Assembly (NCBI GenBank): GCA_964228885.1
Contig: CAXRCG010000006.1
Span: 1 to 47,180 of the forward strand
Reading direction: 5' to 3'
DNA length: 47,180 bases
Source: UBA4582 sp964228885
GTDB taxonomy: Bacteria; Pseudomonadota; Gammaproteobacteria; Pseudomonadales; Azotimanducaceae
Under the pieces are notes generated by a model. It did no database searches. It saw only the letters and a program-made list of their open reading frames with translations, and had not been told where the DNA came from. Shown here piece after piece: positions 35,649-43,059 of this stretch. How positions within the stretch are numbered: position 1 is the stretch's first letter; each line of letters opens with the position of its first letter. Position numbers and translations under genes: made by a program.

Positions 35649-36839
35649 ATGTCTCGAACGCTCTCAGTATTAAGTATCGCTCGAGCATTTTCTCAGACAG
35701 CAGCCCCTGTGATTGTTTTGCTTGGGGGTATTGTTGGGACACGCTTGGCCCCCAGCCATGATCTGGTGACCTTACCAGTAGCTTTCATGATCATTGGAAC
35801 GGCTGTCACCACCATTCCTGCAGCGCTGCTGATGAGTAGAATTGGACGCAAAAACGGATTCATGTTGTCGGCTTTGGCGGCAACACTGGCCGGTGTGCTC
35901 GCTGCCTATGCCATCTCTGAAAGTAACTTCTGGTTGTTTTGTGCTGCAACGATGATCATTGGTGGAAACAACGCCTTTGTTCAGCAGTACCGATTTGCCG
36001 TCGCTGAGGTAGCAGCACCCGATCAATTGGGTAAATCGCTCTCCATTCTTATGCTCGCAGGTGTTGTTGCCGCCTGGATAGGACCCGCGGTTGCGCAAAG
36101 TTTGCATGATAAAGGCCCTTGGGGTGAATTTTCCGGTTCGTTCCTCGGCATGAGCGCATTAATGCTCGTAGCGCTGATAAGTCTTAGCTTCTATGAAGAT
36201 AAGCCGCTGACATCCCATGCCGTTGAAGACAAGCCGCGAGCGCTGACTTCTATCGTTCTGCAACTCATGTTTTTGGCTGCCGTTGGCGCTGCTGTGGTGG
36301 GCTACGGTGTGATGAGTCTGGTGATGACTGCAACGCCGGTTAGTATGCATACCATCGACAACTTTAGCCTCGAAGACACAACCTGGGTCATCCAAAGTCA
36401 TATTATGGCGATGTATCTTCCATCCTTATTCAGTGGTTTTCTTATCGACAAGTTTGGTCCGGTTAAGATCGTCTTCTCGGGTCTTGTGTTGATGGCTGTT
36501 TGTCTGGTCGTCGGTTATATTGAGCGCCACTTGATGCACTACTGGATCGCGCTGGTATTACTTGGCGTGGGTTGGAATTTTCTGTTTCTTGGCGGGACGA
36601 CATTGCTGACTAAAACCTATACCGAAGCGGAGCGTTTCAAAGTTCAGGCCTTCAACGATTTTTTTATTTTTTCGTTTCAGGCCGTGGCGGCGTTGGGTTC
36701 CGGTTATCTGTTGCTCCGGTTCGGCTGGAACTGGGTGCTTGGCTTTTCAGTGCCGTGGCTTGTTGCGCTCGGCATTTTGTTACTGATTGCGACAACAAAG
36801 AAAAATATCCGCCATCAACCGATTGATGTTATTTCTTAG
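35649..36839 (+). CDS. MFS transporter
   Basis: A 396-residue protein with about twelve membrane segments. MSRTLSVLSIARAFSQTAAPVIVLLGGIVG forms the first helix; the cytoplasmic loop SRIGRKNGFM is the motif A region with its RxGRK; NAFVQQYRFAVAEVAAPDQLGKSLS follows the fourth helix. The chosen ATG 35649 has GGAAGAA at 35640-35646; the 33 codons upstream (from 35550) are not membrane-like and lack a ribosome binding site. The substrate is unknown. It is divergent from recC, and its stop overlaps that of the sulfatase-like gene head to head (36836-36839). Confidence 0.88.
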   Translation: MSRTLSVLSIARAFSQTAAPVIVLLGGIVGTRLAPSHDLVTLPVAFMIIGTAVTTIPAALLMSRIGRKNGFMLSALAATLAGVLAAYAISESNFWLFCAATMIIGGNNAFVQQYRFAVAEVAAPDQLGKSLSILMLAGVVAAWIGPAVAQSLHDKGPWGEFSGSFLGMSALMLVALISLSFYEDKPLTSHAVEDKPRALTSIVLQLMFLAAVGAAVVGYGVMSLVMTATPVSMHTIDNFSLEDTTWVIQSHIMAMYLPSLFSGFLIDKFGPVKIVFSGLVLMAVCLVVGYIERHLMHYWIALVLLGVGWNFLFLGGTTLLTKTYTEAERFKVQAFNDFFIFSFQAVAALGSGYLLLRFGWNWVLGFSVPWLVALGILLLIATTKKNIRHQPIDVIS

Positions 36840-38377
36840 CGCGTGCGTTGACTCTCTCTTGTAACCACGCCTTCATCCGTGAGTGCCATGTGGGTGAGCG
36901 TTTGTTCGTCGTGATTCATGCGCCATGACAGCATTTTCTGCGCATATGCCAGCACCAACGGCAAATATTCTGGGCTATCAGCAAGATTGTTCAGTTCCTG
37001 CGGATCTTTTTGAAGATCGAAAAACAGCGGAGGCAGTCCAACAAAGTGGACATATTTGTATCGGTTATCTCGTATAACATTGAGCGTACATTGGTGATGA
37101 GTCAATGATAGCGAGTCCTCCATCGCCTTGCCTTTTGGAATATCACGGAAATCGTATTCCCAATGTACCTCTTTTCGCCAGTGACTCGGGAACTGCCCGA
37201 GTCTGATTGACGGCATTAAGGACATACCGTCGCACTGAACGGGTGTGGGTATCCCTAGCCATTCAAGCATAGTGGGCATAATGTCAATATTTTCGGTAAA
37301 GCCCTCCATTTGAAGGCCGCGGGTAGCGGTGGCCAGTTCACTAGGGTCTCGAATGATTAGCGGAATATGGAACGACTGATCAAAATAACCTAGTTTTGCC
37401 AGCAGCCAATGGTCACCTATCTGCTCTCCATGGTCAGAGGTGAAGATAATCAGTGTGTTGTCCCAGAGGTCATTATCCTTGAGGTAGTTAAATAGACGAC
37501 CAAGATTCGCATCGACTTCAGTCATCAACCCAAAATAAGCGGATTTTAACCTCAACAGTTTTTGCTCGTTTTCTGGCGCGCTATAGTAGGGATGATTCAG
37601 GTAGTGTTTGAGAAAGGGATGCTGCTCTGATTCTATCTCTCTATTCTCGGCACGAATAAAATTGTCCAAACTTTCCGGCGGGTACATCGTGTTGTAGGGT
37701 GCCGGGGCAATCCAGGGTGGATGCGGTCTGAGCAAAGACAGGTGGACACAAAATGAATCGTCCAAGTGTTTGCTCTGAAATTCATCAATGTAATCCATCA
37801 CTTGATCGGTCATAAACCAGGTGTCGTGGTGTTCCGCCGGTACCGCCAATGGTGCAGGATGTGGCGCGCCGTCCTCAAACTCTATTCCGTTGCGGGTTGT
37901 GTAGAGTTTGTAGTTTGGCTCAGGAATCTCATAACCTTTTTCTTTTAGCCAGCTTGCCCATGCATCGGGAAATGTGCCCATCATACAGACCGGTTTGATG
38001 CCGGGCAGTGGTCCTTCATAACTCTTCAGGATGGGATCGTCTGCGTCAAACATCCTGGGATCGTTAGCTGTATCCGTGTAGCCAAACAGTACTGGGTCGT
38101 AATGTTTTGCCCTCAGTTCGAGCGCCCAGTTCGTGTGACGTGCATCGAGAGGAGTGCCGTTGGTGCCGGATCGATGATTTTGCAGATACATCCCTGTATG
38201 TAAGCTTGCCCTAGATGGTCCGCAGGGTACGGCATTAGCGTAGTGTTGCTTATATAAAATGCCTTCTGAAGCCAGTTGATCCAGATTTGGTGTCGCGACC
38301 GTGTGACCTAGCGCGCTGAGACATTCTCCCCGCCATTGATCAGCGGTGATAAACAGCACATTCTTTTTCATTTTCAT
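36836..38377 (-). CDS. Sulfatase-superfamily enzyme, phosphonate monoester hydrolase (PMH)-like
   Basis: A 513-residue cytosolic-looking alkaline-phosphatase-superfamily enzyme. The formylglycine motif is VPCGPSRASLHTG, where Cys is the residue converted to formylglycine. Metal ligands lie in FITADQWRG and IFTSDHGEQIGDH. Length, the early VPCGP(A/S)RASL block, LRPHPPWIAPAPYNTMY, and the tail LPPLFFDLQKDPQE...KMLSWRMNHDEQTLTH strongly resemble Rhizobium and Burkholderia phosphonate monoester hydrolases, as remembered. Those enzymes hydrolyse phosphonate monoesters and, promiscuously, phosphodiesters and sulfate esters. ATG 38377 follows GTGGAGAC; the frame upstream to 38539 is not protein-like. 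A formylglycine-generating enzyme would be needed from elsewhere. It is divergent from the class II aldolase gene. Confidence 0.88.
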   Translation of the reverse strand: MKMKKNVLFITADQWRGECLSALGHTVATPNLDQLASEGILYKQHYANAVPCGPSRASLHTGMYLQNHRSGTNGTPLDARHTNWALELRAKHYDPVLFGYTDTANDPRMFDADDPILKSYEGPLPGIKPVCMMGTFPDAWASWLKEKGYEIPEPNYKLYTTRNGIEFEDGAPHPAPLAVPAEHHDTWFMTDQVMDYIDEFQSKHLDDSFCVHLSLLRPHPPWIAPAPYNTMYPPESLDNFIRAENREIESEQHPFLKHYLNHPYYSAPENEQKLLRLKSAYFGLMTEVDANLGRLFNYLKDNDLWDNTLIIFTSDHGEQIGDHWLLAKLGYFDQSFHIPLIIRDPSELATATRGLQMEGFTENIDIMPTMLEWLGIPTPVQCDGMSLMPSIRLGQFPSHWRKEVHWEYDFRDIPKGKAMEDSLSLTHHQCTLNVIRDNRYKYVHFVGLPPLFFDLQKDPQELNNLADSPEYLPLVLAYAQKMLSWRMNHDEQTLTHMALTDEGVVTRESQRTR

Positions 38378-38680
38378 GTCTCCACACTTGTCATCATAAA
38401 ACGTTGACTTTATATAATAACGTGCTTTGTTTGCACAGGATTTTTGCTTATGCCTTCGCTCGCTGATGCATGTCGCGGTTGGGAAATTCCATGCGATCTT
38501 ATCCAGAGTAGCGGCATGCTCAAATCGTTCTGCTGGCACTAGTTAAAACGGTTATTATAGAAGCCGGTTGCAAATAATTTGCGATGCTATCTTGGGCTTA
38601 AGACAGATTGAAAAGGAACGGTCAGGAATCATGTGAGCTCATGAGCCCGCTTGATAAATCAGATTGATAGGGGAATGTGC
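38378..38680. other. Divergent intergenic region, PMH-like / class II aldolase
   Basis: No gene supported. GCTCATGAGC (38637-38646) is a perfect ten-base palindrome 35 bases upstream of the aldolase start and might be an operator. The upstream minus-strand extension of the sulfatase frame lies here but has no ribosome binding site. Confidence 0.35.
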
Positions 38681-39436
38681 GTGGCGAATCAGATCGAAGA
38701 ACAAGAAGGCAATGCCGAACTCACCACGGAGCAAATACGCGCGCAAAGAAAACTCGAATGTGCGCTCGGCTATCGTCTGCTCGCAGCCCAAAAATGGGGG
38801 GATTTAGGTGATGGACATATCAGCGCCCGGGACCCTGAACGAACAGACTGTTTTTGGATGTTGCAATACGGCGTGTCATATCACGCCGTCACTGTCTCAG
38901 ATTTGGTCTTGGTTGGCCCGGACGGGCACTTAGTTGACGGTGACGGTTTTGTGAACCTGGCAGGGTACTACATCCATCAGCCGATTCTTGAAGCCAGACC
39001 AGATCTTATCAGTGCTGTTCATGTGCACACAGGCTGGGGTACGCCATTCTCTGCAGAGGCGAGACTCTTCGAACCTATCTCTCAGGAATCCTGTATATTT
39101 TTTGAAGATCACAGCTTGTGGAATGATGAAGAAGTTCAAGTGCAAAGTGTCGCTGCCGGTAGGCGGATTGCGAAGGCGCTAGAGGATAACAGAGCCATCA
39201 TTCTCAGGAACCACGGGTTATTAACCGGCGCAGATAGTGTCGCCGAAGCCGTTGGTCTTTTTGTCATCATGGAACGCGTTGCTGAGGTGCATATGAAAGT
39301 GCGAAATCCCAAACCGATTAGTGCGGATATGGCGCGTTTTGCGAAAGCAGATCTGATTGTGGGAGGAGCAGGGTACGCTGCCTTCACCAGTTTGCTTTCG
39401 AGACACATACCTGAAACTGACATTGTTAACCAATAA
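38681..39436 (+). CDS. Class II aldolase/adducin family protein
   Basis: About 251 residues with the fuculose-phosphate aldolase fold. LLAAQKWGDLGDGHISARDP is the substrate-phosphate region, VHVHTGWGTPFSAE supplies the metal-binding His-x-His, and IILRNHGLLTGADSVAEA the third metal His. The family includes Zn-dependent aldolases, ribulose-phosphate epimerases and decarboxylases; the exact reaction is not readable. GTG 38681 fits best: AGGGGA ends six bases before it, whereas ATG 38675 would touch that site; an upstream TTG at 38651 is also in frame. Neighbours, a divergent PMH-like hydrolase and an MFS transporter, could form a small uptake-and-breakdown locus. Confidence 0.87.
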   Translation: MANQIEEQEGNAELTTEQIRAQRKLECALGYRLLAAQKWGDLGDGHISARDPERTDCFWMLQYGVSYHAVTVSDLVLVGPDGHLVDGDGFVNLAGYYIHQPILEARPDLISAVHVHTGWGTPFSAEARLFEPISQESCIFFEDHSLWNDEEVQVQSVAAGRRIAKALEDNRAIILRNHGLLTGADSVAEAVGLFVIMERVAEVHMKVRNPKPISADMARFAKADLIVGGAGYAAFTSLLSRHIPETDIVNQ

Positions 39437-39613
39437 CCATTTGCAGCAGGAGCACACCAAAGATAGCGACGCCGCCACGCGAACGGCCAAGAATTGTGTT
39501 CATATCTTGCAACTGTATTTGGATTGAGACCTGCCATCTGGGATAATTTGTTTTTTGTTTGCAGGGCCGCAGAGTGTCCGACAATCTCAGACCGAATGGA
39601 GCAGTGTCAAAAT

Positions 39614-40027
39614 ATGTCTAAGAGTTATGAAGTTCAGGGAGTTCTCCATTCAATTGGAGACACCACAGAGTACGGTAATAACGGCTTTACCAAGCGCGAG
39701 TTTGTGATGAAGCTTTCAGGCGAGGACGAAAATCCACGCTACCCCAATTATGTCGCTATGGAGTTGATCAAAGACAACTGCGCAATGATGGATAATTATA
39801 GTGTGGGTGATGAAGTCCAAGCGCACTTTAACCTTTCCGGACGATTATGGTCCGGTAACGGTCAGGGTGAGAAGTGTTTTACCAGCTTGCAGGCCTGGCG
39901 AATATCGTCACCTTCCGGAACCTCACAACCATCCACCCAAGATTCAGCGCCATCATATGACAGTGTTACTCCTTCTATGCCCCCGGCGCCACCAAATGAT
40001 GATAACTACGACGATATTCCTTTTTAG
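39614..40027 (+). CDS. DUF3127 OB-fold protein with SSB-like acidic tip
   Basis: A 137-residue protein. The first ~90 residues match DUF3127: YEVQGVLHSIGDTTEYGNNGFTKREFVMK, AMELIKDNCAMMDNYSVGDEVQAHFNLSGRLW and FTSLQAWRISSP, a strand pattern like an OB fold. The tail is Pro/Ser/Asp-rich and ends DDNYDDIPF, the same kind of tip by which bacterial SSB recruits partner proteins. ATG 39614 is chosen; the frame extends up to 39494 but that part is not like the family. DUF3127 proteins are mostly known from Bacteroidetes and phages, with no settled function; single-stranded DNA binding is the simplest inference. A role as SSB itself is unlikely, as the core lacks typical SSB aromatic motifs. Confidence 0.8.
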   Translation: MSKSYEVQGVLHSIGDTTEYGNNGFTKREFVMKLSGEDENPRYPNYVAMELIKDNCAMMDNYSVGDEVQAHFNLSGRLWSGNGQGEKCFTSLQAWRISSPSGTSQPSTQDSAPSYDSVTPSMPPAPPNDDNYDDIPF

Positions 40028-40343
40028 GTCTACAGGTAGGCTCCCGTTGAAGCGCCGTTGGGGACTCCCTTGCGGCACACCCCAAATCTCCTGATGAATA
40101 AGAAGGTCAAATTTAATTTTGATCAAAATACCATCACCCTCGTTCAGTTTATTTCGAAAAGAACCTGTTGTTTAAGGTCAGATTGTTAAAGGTTTCACGG
40201 CCATGAAGCTGGACGAGAGACCGAACACATAACCAAAACCGAACTATCGTTTACTATTTCTTGCGGTCATGCAATTTTCCGGGAGCGTCATCACGCTATC
40301 GGCGCATCCATAGCGCCGTTACATCAATTGTAAAGAGGAAAAT
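40028..40343. other. Intergenic region with possible structured leader of the lipoprotein gene
   Basis: Two short hairpins occur just before the lipoprotein gene: AGCG-TCAT-CGCT (near 40284-40296, not perfectly contiguous) and CGGCGC-ATCCATA-GCGCCG (40300-40318), the second perfect. A 31-codon plus-strand frame at 40094-40189 reads MNKKVKFNFDQNTITLVQFI... and looks protein-like but has no ribosome binding site; it may be a gene remnant or chance. Confidence 0.35.
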
Positions 40344-41255
40344 ATGCACAAAATTGCTCTAATAACCAATAATCAAAAATCAAGTAGTGCCCTGAAAGTA
40401 TTATTATGGAGCGTCGTAGTTTTTTTTGTGGCGGCCTGTAATCCTGCTACTGAGTCAAACACTGATTCGATGCCTGTTTCAATAACGTCCACAGATGCGA
40501 ATAACGAGCAGCTAGAACCGATCCGCTACAACGAATTTATTTGGTGCTCGAATGGTGAAAATGCGACCACCGAAAGCTTGGCGTCGCGCCAAGCTCATTG
40601 GCTCGAGGCAGTCGCAAAGTTAGACGCGAGTAATTTCGGGAGTGCTTCGCTGTCGCCAATCGGATGGGAAACTGACGACTTTGATCGTCTCACACTCCTC
40701 ATGTGGCCAAATAAAGAGGTACGCGATGCGGGCTGGGCCTCCTATGAGGCTTCCGGCATCGAAGAAGACCTCGCGGCCACTTTTCCGGGCGTAGAATCCT
40801 GCGGTGGCACCAATTGGTCTAATATCTACGGTTTTGATGTCTACCAGCCACGCGCGCCTTCACAGCCAGGCTTAGCGCCCGATGCAGTTGGGTATGCAGG
40901 ATATCAATTTTGTTCGTTTAACGAGGGCAAGAAACCTGCTGATCTGCGCGCGGTTGTTAGGGGCGACTACATGGAATTTCTCTCGGCGTTTGAGTCGGAA
41001 GTAGGGCCCACGACATACAACTTTACCGTTCAAATACCCGATTTCGATTCAGCTGCGGTACAGCGACATGACGAGGTCCCGCCGCAATTCGATTTGCTCT
41101 GGAGCAATTTTTGGGGTGACAAAACTCAAAAGCCCATGGGCGACAGTGCTTGGCAGAAGAGTGGTGCAGAAATCCAAAATGCCTTCGATCAGGTGATGAC
41201 GTGCTCAGACGAGCAGGGCTATGATATTGTTTTGGTTAGACCGCGGCCTGCTTAA
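40344..41255 (+). CDS. Lipoprotein of unknown function with two copies of one domain
   Basis: A 303-residue protein. A hydrophobic segment ends in the lipobox FVAAC (Cys near residue 32), so it is an exported lipoprotein. The mature part is two similar units: FIWCSNGENATTESLASRQAHWLEAV...NIYGFDVYQPR and YQFCSFNEGKKPADLRAVVRGDYMEFL...GYDIVLVRPR. Each has an N-terminal Cys-containing strand, a helix, a middle L-x-W-x-N-x-W-type region (LTLLMWPNKE; FDLLWSNFWGDK), a short helix (GWASYEASG; AWQKSGAEI) and a second Cys (VESCGG; VMTCSD), so a disulfide per unit is possible. The pattern recalls tandem dimeric alpha+beta barrels, but I recognise no family. AGAGGAAA precedes ATG 40344 and a strong terminator follows. 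Confidence 0.75.
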   Translation: MHKIALITNNQKSSSALKVLLWSVVVFFVAACNPATESNTDSMPVSITSTDANNEQLEPIRYNEFIWCSNGENATTESLASRQAHWLEAVAKLDASNFGSASLSPIGWETDDFDRLTLLMWPNKEVRDAGWASYEASGIEEDLAATFPGVESCGGTNWSNIYGFDVYQPRAPSQPGLAPDAVGYAGYQFCSFNEGKKPADLRAVVRGDYMEFLSAFESEVGPTTYNFTVQIPDFDSAAVQRHDEVPPQFDLLWSNFWGDKTQKPMGDSAWQKSGAEIQNAFDQVMTCSDEQGYDIVLVRPRPA

Positions 41256-41271
41256 TAGGCAACGTCGCGAC

Positions 41272-41306
41272 GGTAAAAAGAGGGGCACGCGCTCCTCTTT
41301 TTTTGC
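41272..41306 (+). terminator. Rho-independent terminator after the lipoprotein gene
   Basis: AAAAAGAGG...CCTCTTTTTTT forms a stem of about nine pairs with a G/C-rich loop and a T run; the flanking CGGTAAAAAG and TTTGCCG extend the symmetry. It lies 17 bases after the stop codon. Confidence 0.85.
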
Positions 41307-41466
41307 CGTTCCAAAAATTGATCAGTGATTATTCAATTTACACTTGATCAAATATCTTCCAGTCTCATGGTTCGATCACTTAGTCTTTTTTCGCTACGTT
41401 TTGGTCGACTTAGCGACACTCTCAATGTAATTTTTATGTCCAGTATTATTTTGAAAGGGAAGCGTA

Positions 41467-42264
41467 ATGACCGATAAGTGGCTGGAGCTTAACAAAGAAA
41501 GTTGGGACGAGCGTGCCCCAATCAATGTGCGTTCCGAATTCTATGATAATGACGCCTTTAAGGCGGGACGCTCATCGCTGGTTAATGACGAGCTTGATAC
41601 CATCGGTGACGTGTCGGGCAAGACGCTGCTGCACCTGCAGTGCCATTTTGGCCAAGATACGCTTTCATGGGCGCGCGCCGGTGCTAGCGTGACCGGGCTT
41701 GATTTCTCCCAAACAGCGATTACGGCCGCGCGCAGCCTTGCTCTTGAGCTTGACATCAACGCTCAGTTTGTTGTGTCGAACGTCTATGACGCTCCGGCGA
41801 CTCTATCTCGCCAGTATGATGTCGTGTACACGGGCATTGGGTCGCTTTGCTGGTTGCCGGATATCACTAGTTGGGCGCAGGTTGTCGCGGCGCTCTTGCA
41901 GTCTGGAGGCGAACTTTACCTGGTTGAGTTCCACCCCCTTGAATGGATCTGGGGTGATAGGCTGAAGCCAGAATATGACTACTTCACGCCGAAAGCCGGT
42001 TTGGCACTCCATGAACCCGGCTCTTACGCAGATCCAGACGCCGATACTAGGCACAATGAAACAGTGCAGTGGAACCACAATTTAGGCGAAGTAGTCACGG
42101 CGCTTATCGAAGCAGGTCTCAGTATTACCGCTTTAAGAGAGCATGATACGCATATGGTGAAGGTTTGGGACTTTCTGGTTGATGATGGCAATGGCCGTTA
42201 TACCATGCCAGCAGCACGTACAAATTTACCTTTTATGTACACACTTAGGGCAACTAAAGATTAA
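41467..42264 (+). CDS. Class I SAM-dependent methyltransferase
   Basis: A 265-residue methyltransferase. Motif I is KTLLHLQCHFGQDTLSWARAG, followed by VTGLDFSQTAITAARSLALELD (motif II/acidic loop) and YDVVYTGIGSLCWLPDITSWAQVVAALLQSGG (motifs IV-V). The LQCHFGQDTL variant of the glycine-rich loop occurs in a widespread bacterial subgroup of methyltransferases without known substrate. The tail ENKA-like YTMPAARTNLPFMYTLRA closes the fold. GAAAGGGAAGC precedes ATG 41467. It converges on a small minus-strand gene, and no partner suggests its substrate. Confidence 0.88.
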   Translation: MTDKWLELNKESWDERAPINVRSEFYDNDAFKAGRSSLVNDELDTIGDVSGKTLLHLQCHFGQDTLSWARAGASVTGLDFSQTAITAARSLALELDINAQFVVSNVYDAPATLSRQYDVVYTGIGSLCWLPDITSWAQVVAALLQSGGELYLVEFHPLEWIWGDRLKPEYDYFTPKAGLALHEPGSYADPDADTRHNETVQWNHNLGEVVTALIEAGLSITALREHDTHMVKVWDFLVDDGNGRYTMPAARTNLPFMYTLRATKD

Positions 42265-42308
42265 GCAGCAGCTGAGGTATCAATAAGCCACTACGTAAAT
42301 ATATTCCG

Positions 42309-42323
42309 GGTCGCTTGGCGACC
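42309..42323. terminator. Possible hairpin between convergent genes
   Basis: GGTCGC-TTG-GCGACC is a perfect six-pair stem with a three-base loop, between the methyltransferase stop (42264) and the small-protein stop (42324). There is no strong T run on either side (only TTTT at 42332 on the plus strand), so terminator activity is uncertain. Confidence 0.35.
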
Positions 42324-42539
42324 TTAGTCTGTTTTCGTCTTGATGCTTGCAGGGTTTTTATGCTTTTTTTTAGCGGCCTGTTGGGCTTTTTTTTGCTCGT
42401 AGCGTTCACGCAGACGGGCGGTTTGCCAAGCCGGTAGCTTGACCCTTTCATCCCAATCCTTGTCGTCGTCAAAATGTTCTATACCGACTTCAGTGGCGGC
42501 GCGATTAATACGTTGGAAAAATTTTTTAATACGGCTCAT
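42324..42539 (-). CDS. Small, highly charged hypothetical protein
   Basis: A 71-residue protein: MSRIKKFFQRINRAATEVGIEHF, then an acidic DDDKDWDERVKLP, and a basic coiled-looking tail LRERYEQKKAQQAAKKKHKN. GAGGT lies about 10 bases before ATG 42539. Amphipathic N-terminus and Lys/Arg-rich tail suggest an RNA- or ribosome-associated role or a membrane-peripheral protein, but I recognise no family. An overlapping minus-strand frame (42254-42472) is less protein-like. Confidence 0.55.
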   Translation of the reverse strand: MSRIKKFFQRINRAATEVGIEHFDDDKDWDERVKLPAWQTARLRERYEQKKAQQAAKKKHKNPASIKTKTD

Positions 42540-43059
42540 TGTGGCGACCTCGCGTCAGACCTTGATCTAATGTTGAACACTGATTGATGTTTAGCGCAGA
42601 TGTGGAACCTCCGTCGTCCTGCGGTAAATCCGGCAGATACCTTGACTTTATCAGAGCTTCGGTCATGGGCTTAAATCCCTGTTGGTATGTTTCCTGTTGA
42701 AGATTTTAACGCCATTCGGTGGCTTAAAGAATAGCTGGCGTCAGCACGGTCAGAGCGCTGCTCTCGGGAGGCTCGAGTTGTGAGTTTAGATATCGTCATC
42801 CCGGTCAAAACATTGCGAACTGCAACCGCATTTGCGATCGTCATCAACAAAATGCATCCAATATAAAAAAAGCCACACTAAAAAACCATCCAAGTCTTTG
42901 ATCTACATGCTCTATTCTTTTTAGGCACACATATTGCGAAAAGAAAGCCGATGTTCACAAGTGTGCCATCGTTCCAGTCGTTATCCACTGAGCGCAATCT
43001 CGGCTGAGTTTCTCCTGACGACTACCTGATGAATTTAATAATTGTTTTGGGACAAAAAT
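42540..43059. other. Upstream region of the PEP-CTERM gene
   Basis: No complete gene. A plus-strand frame from ATG 42687 (MFPVEDFNAIRWLKE) meets a stop after 15 codons and stays open again beyond; weak evidence for a remnant. The right part holds the sigma-54 promoter candidate at 42923-42937; an AT-rich stretch near 42866-42895 could be the activator region. Confidence 0.35.
42923..42938 (+). promoter_or_regulatory. Candidate sigma-54 (-24/-12) promoter of the PEP-CTERM gene
   Basis: AGGCACACATATTGCG places GG (42924-42925) and GC (42936-42937) exactly 12 bases apart, as sigma-54 requires, with a GGCAC and TTGC core matching the consensus in all but the first T. Transcription would start near 42948, about 110 bases before ATG 43060. 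PEP-CTERM genes in other proteobacteria are known to be tied to a sigma-54 activator (PrsR), which makes the match more credible; that link is from memory. Confidence 0.6.

Noticed and set aside
38637..38646. GCTCATGAGC palindrome as an operator
   Set aside because: Ten-base palindromes occur by chance at this scale and no second copy was seen; kept only as a remark in the intergenic entry.
39426..39503. 25-residue minus-strand frame with one hydrophobic helix (MNTILGRSRGGVAIFGVLLLQ...)
   Set aside because: It overlaps the aldolase stop and has no clear ribosome binding site; a short hydrophobic frame can arise by chance.
40094..40189. 31-codon frame MNKKVKFNFDQNTITLVQF...
   Set aside because: Protein-like composition but no ribosome binding site and no recognisable family over such a short length.
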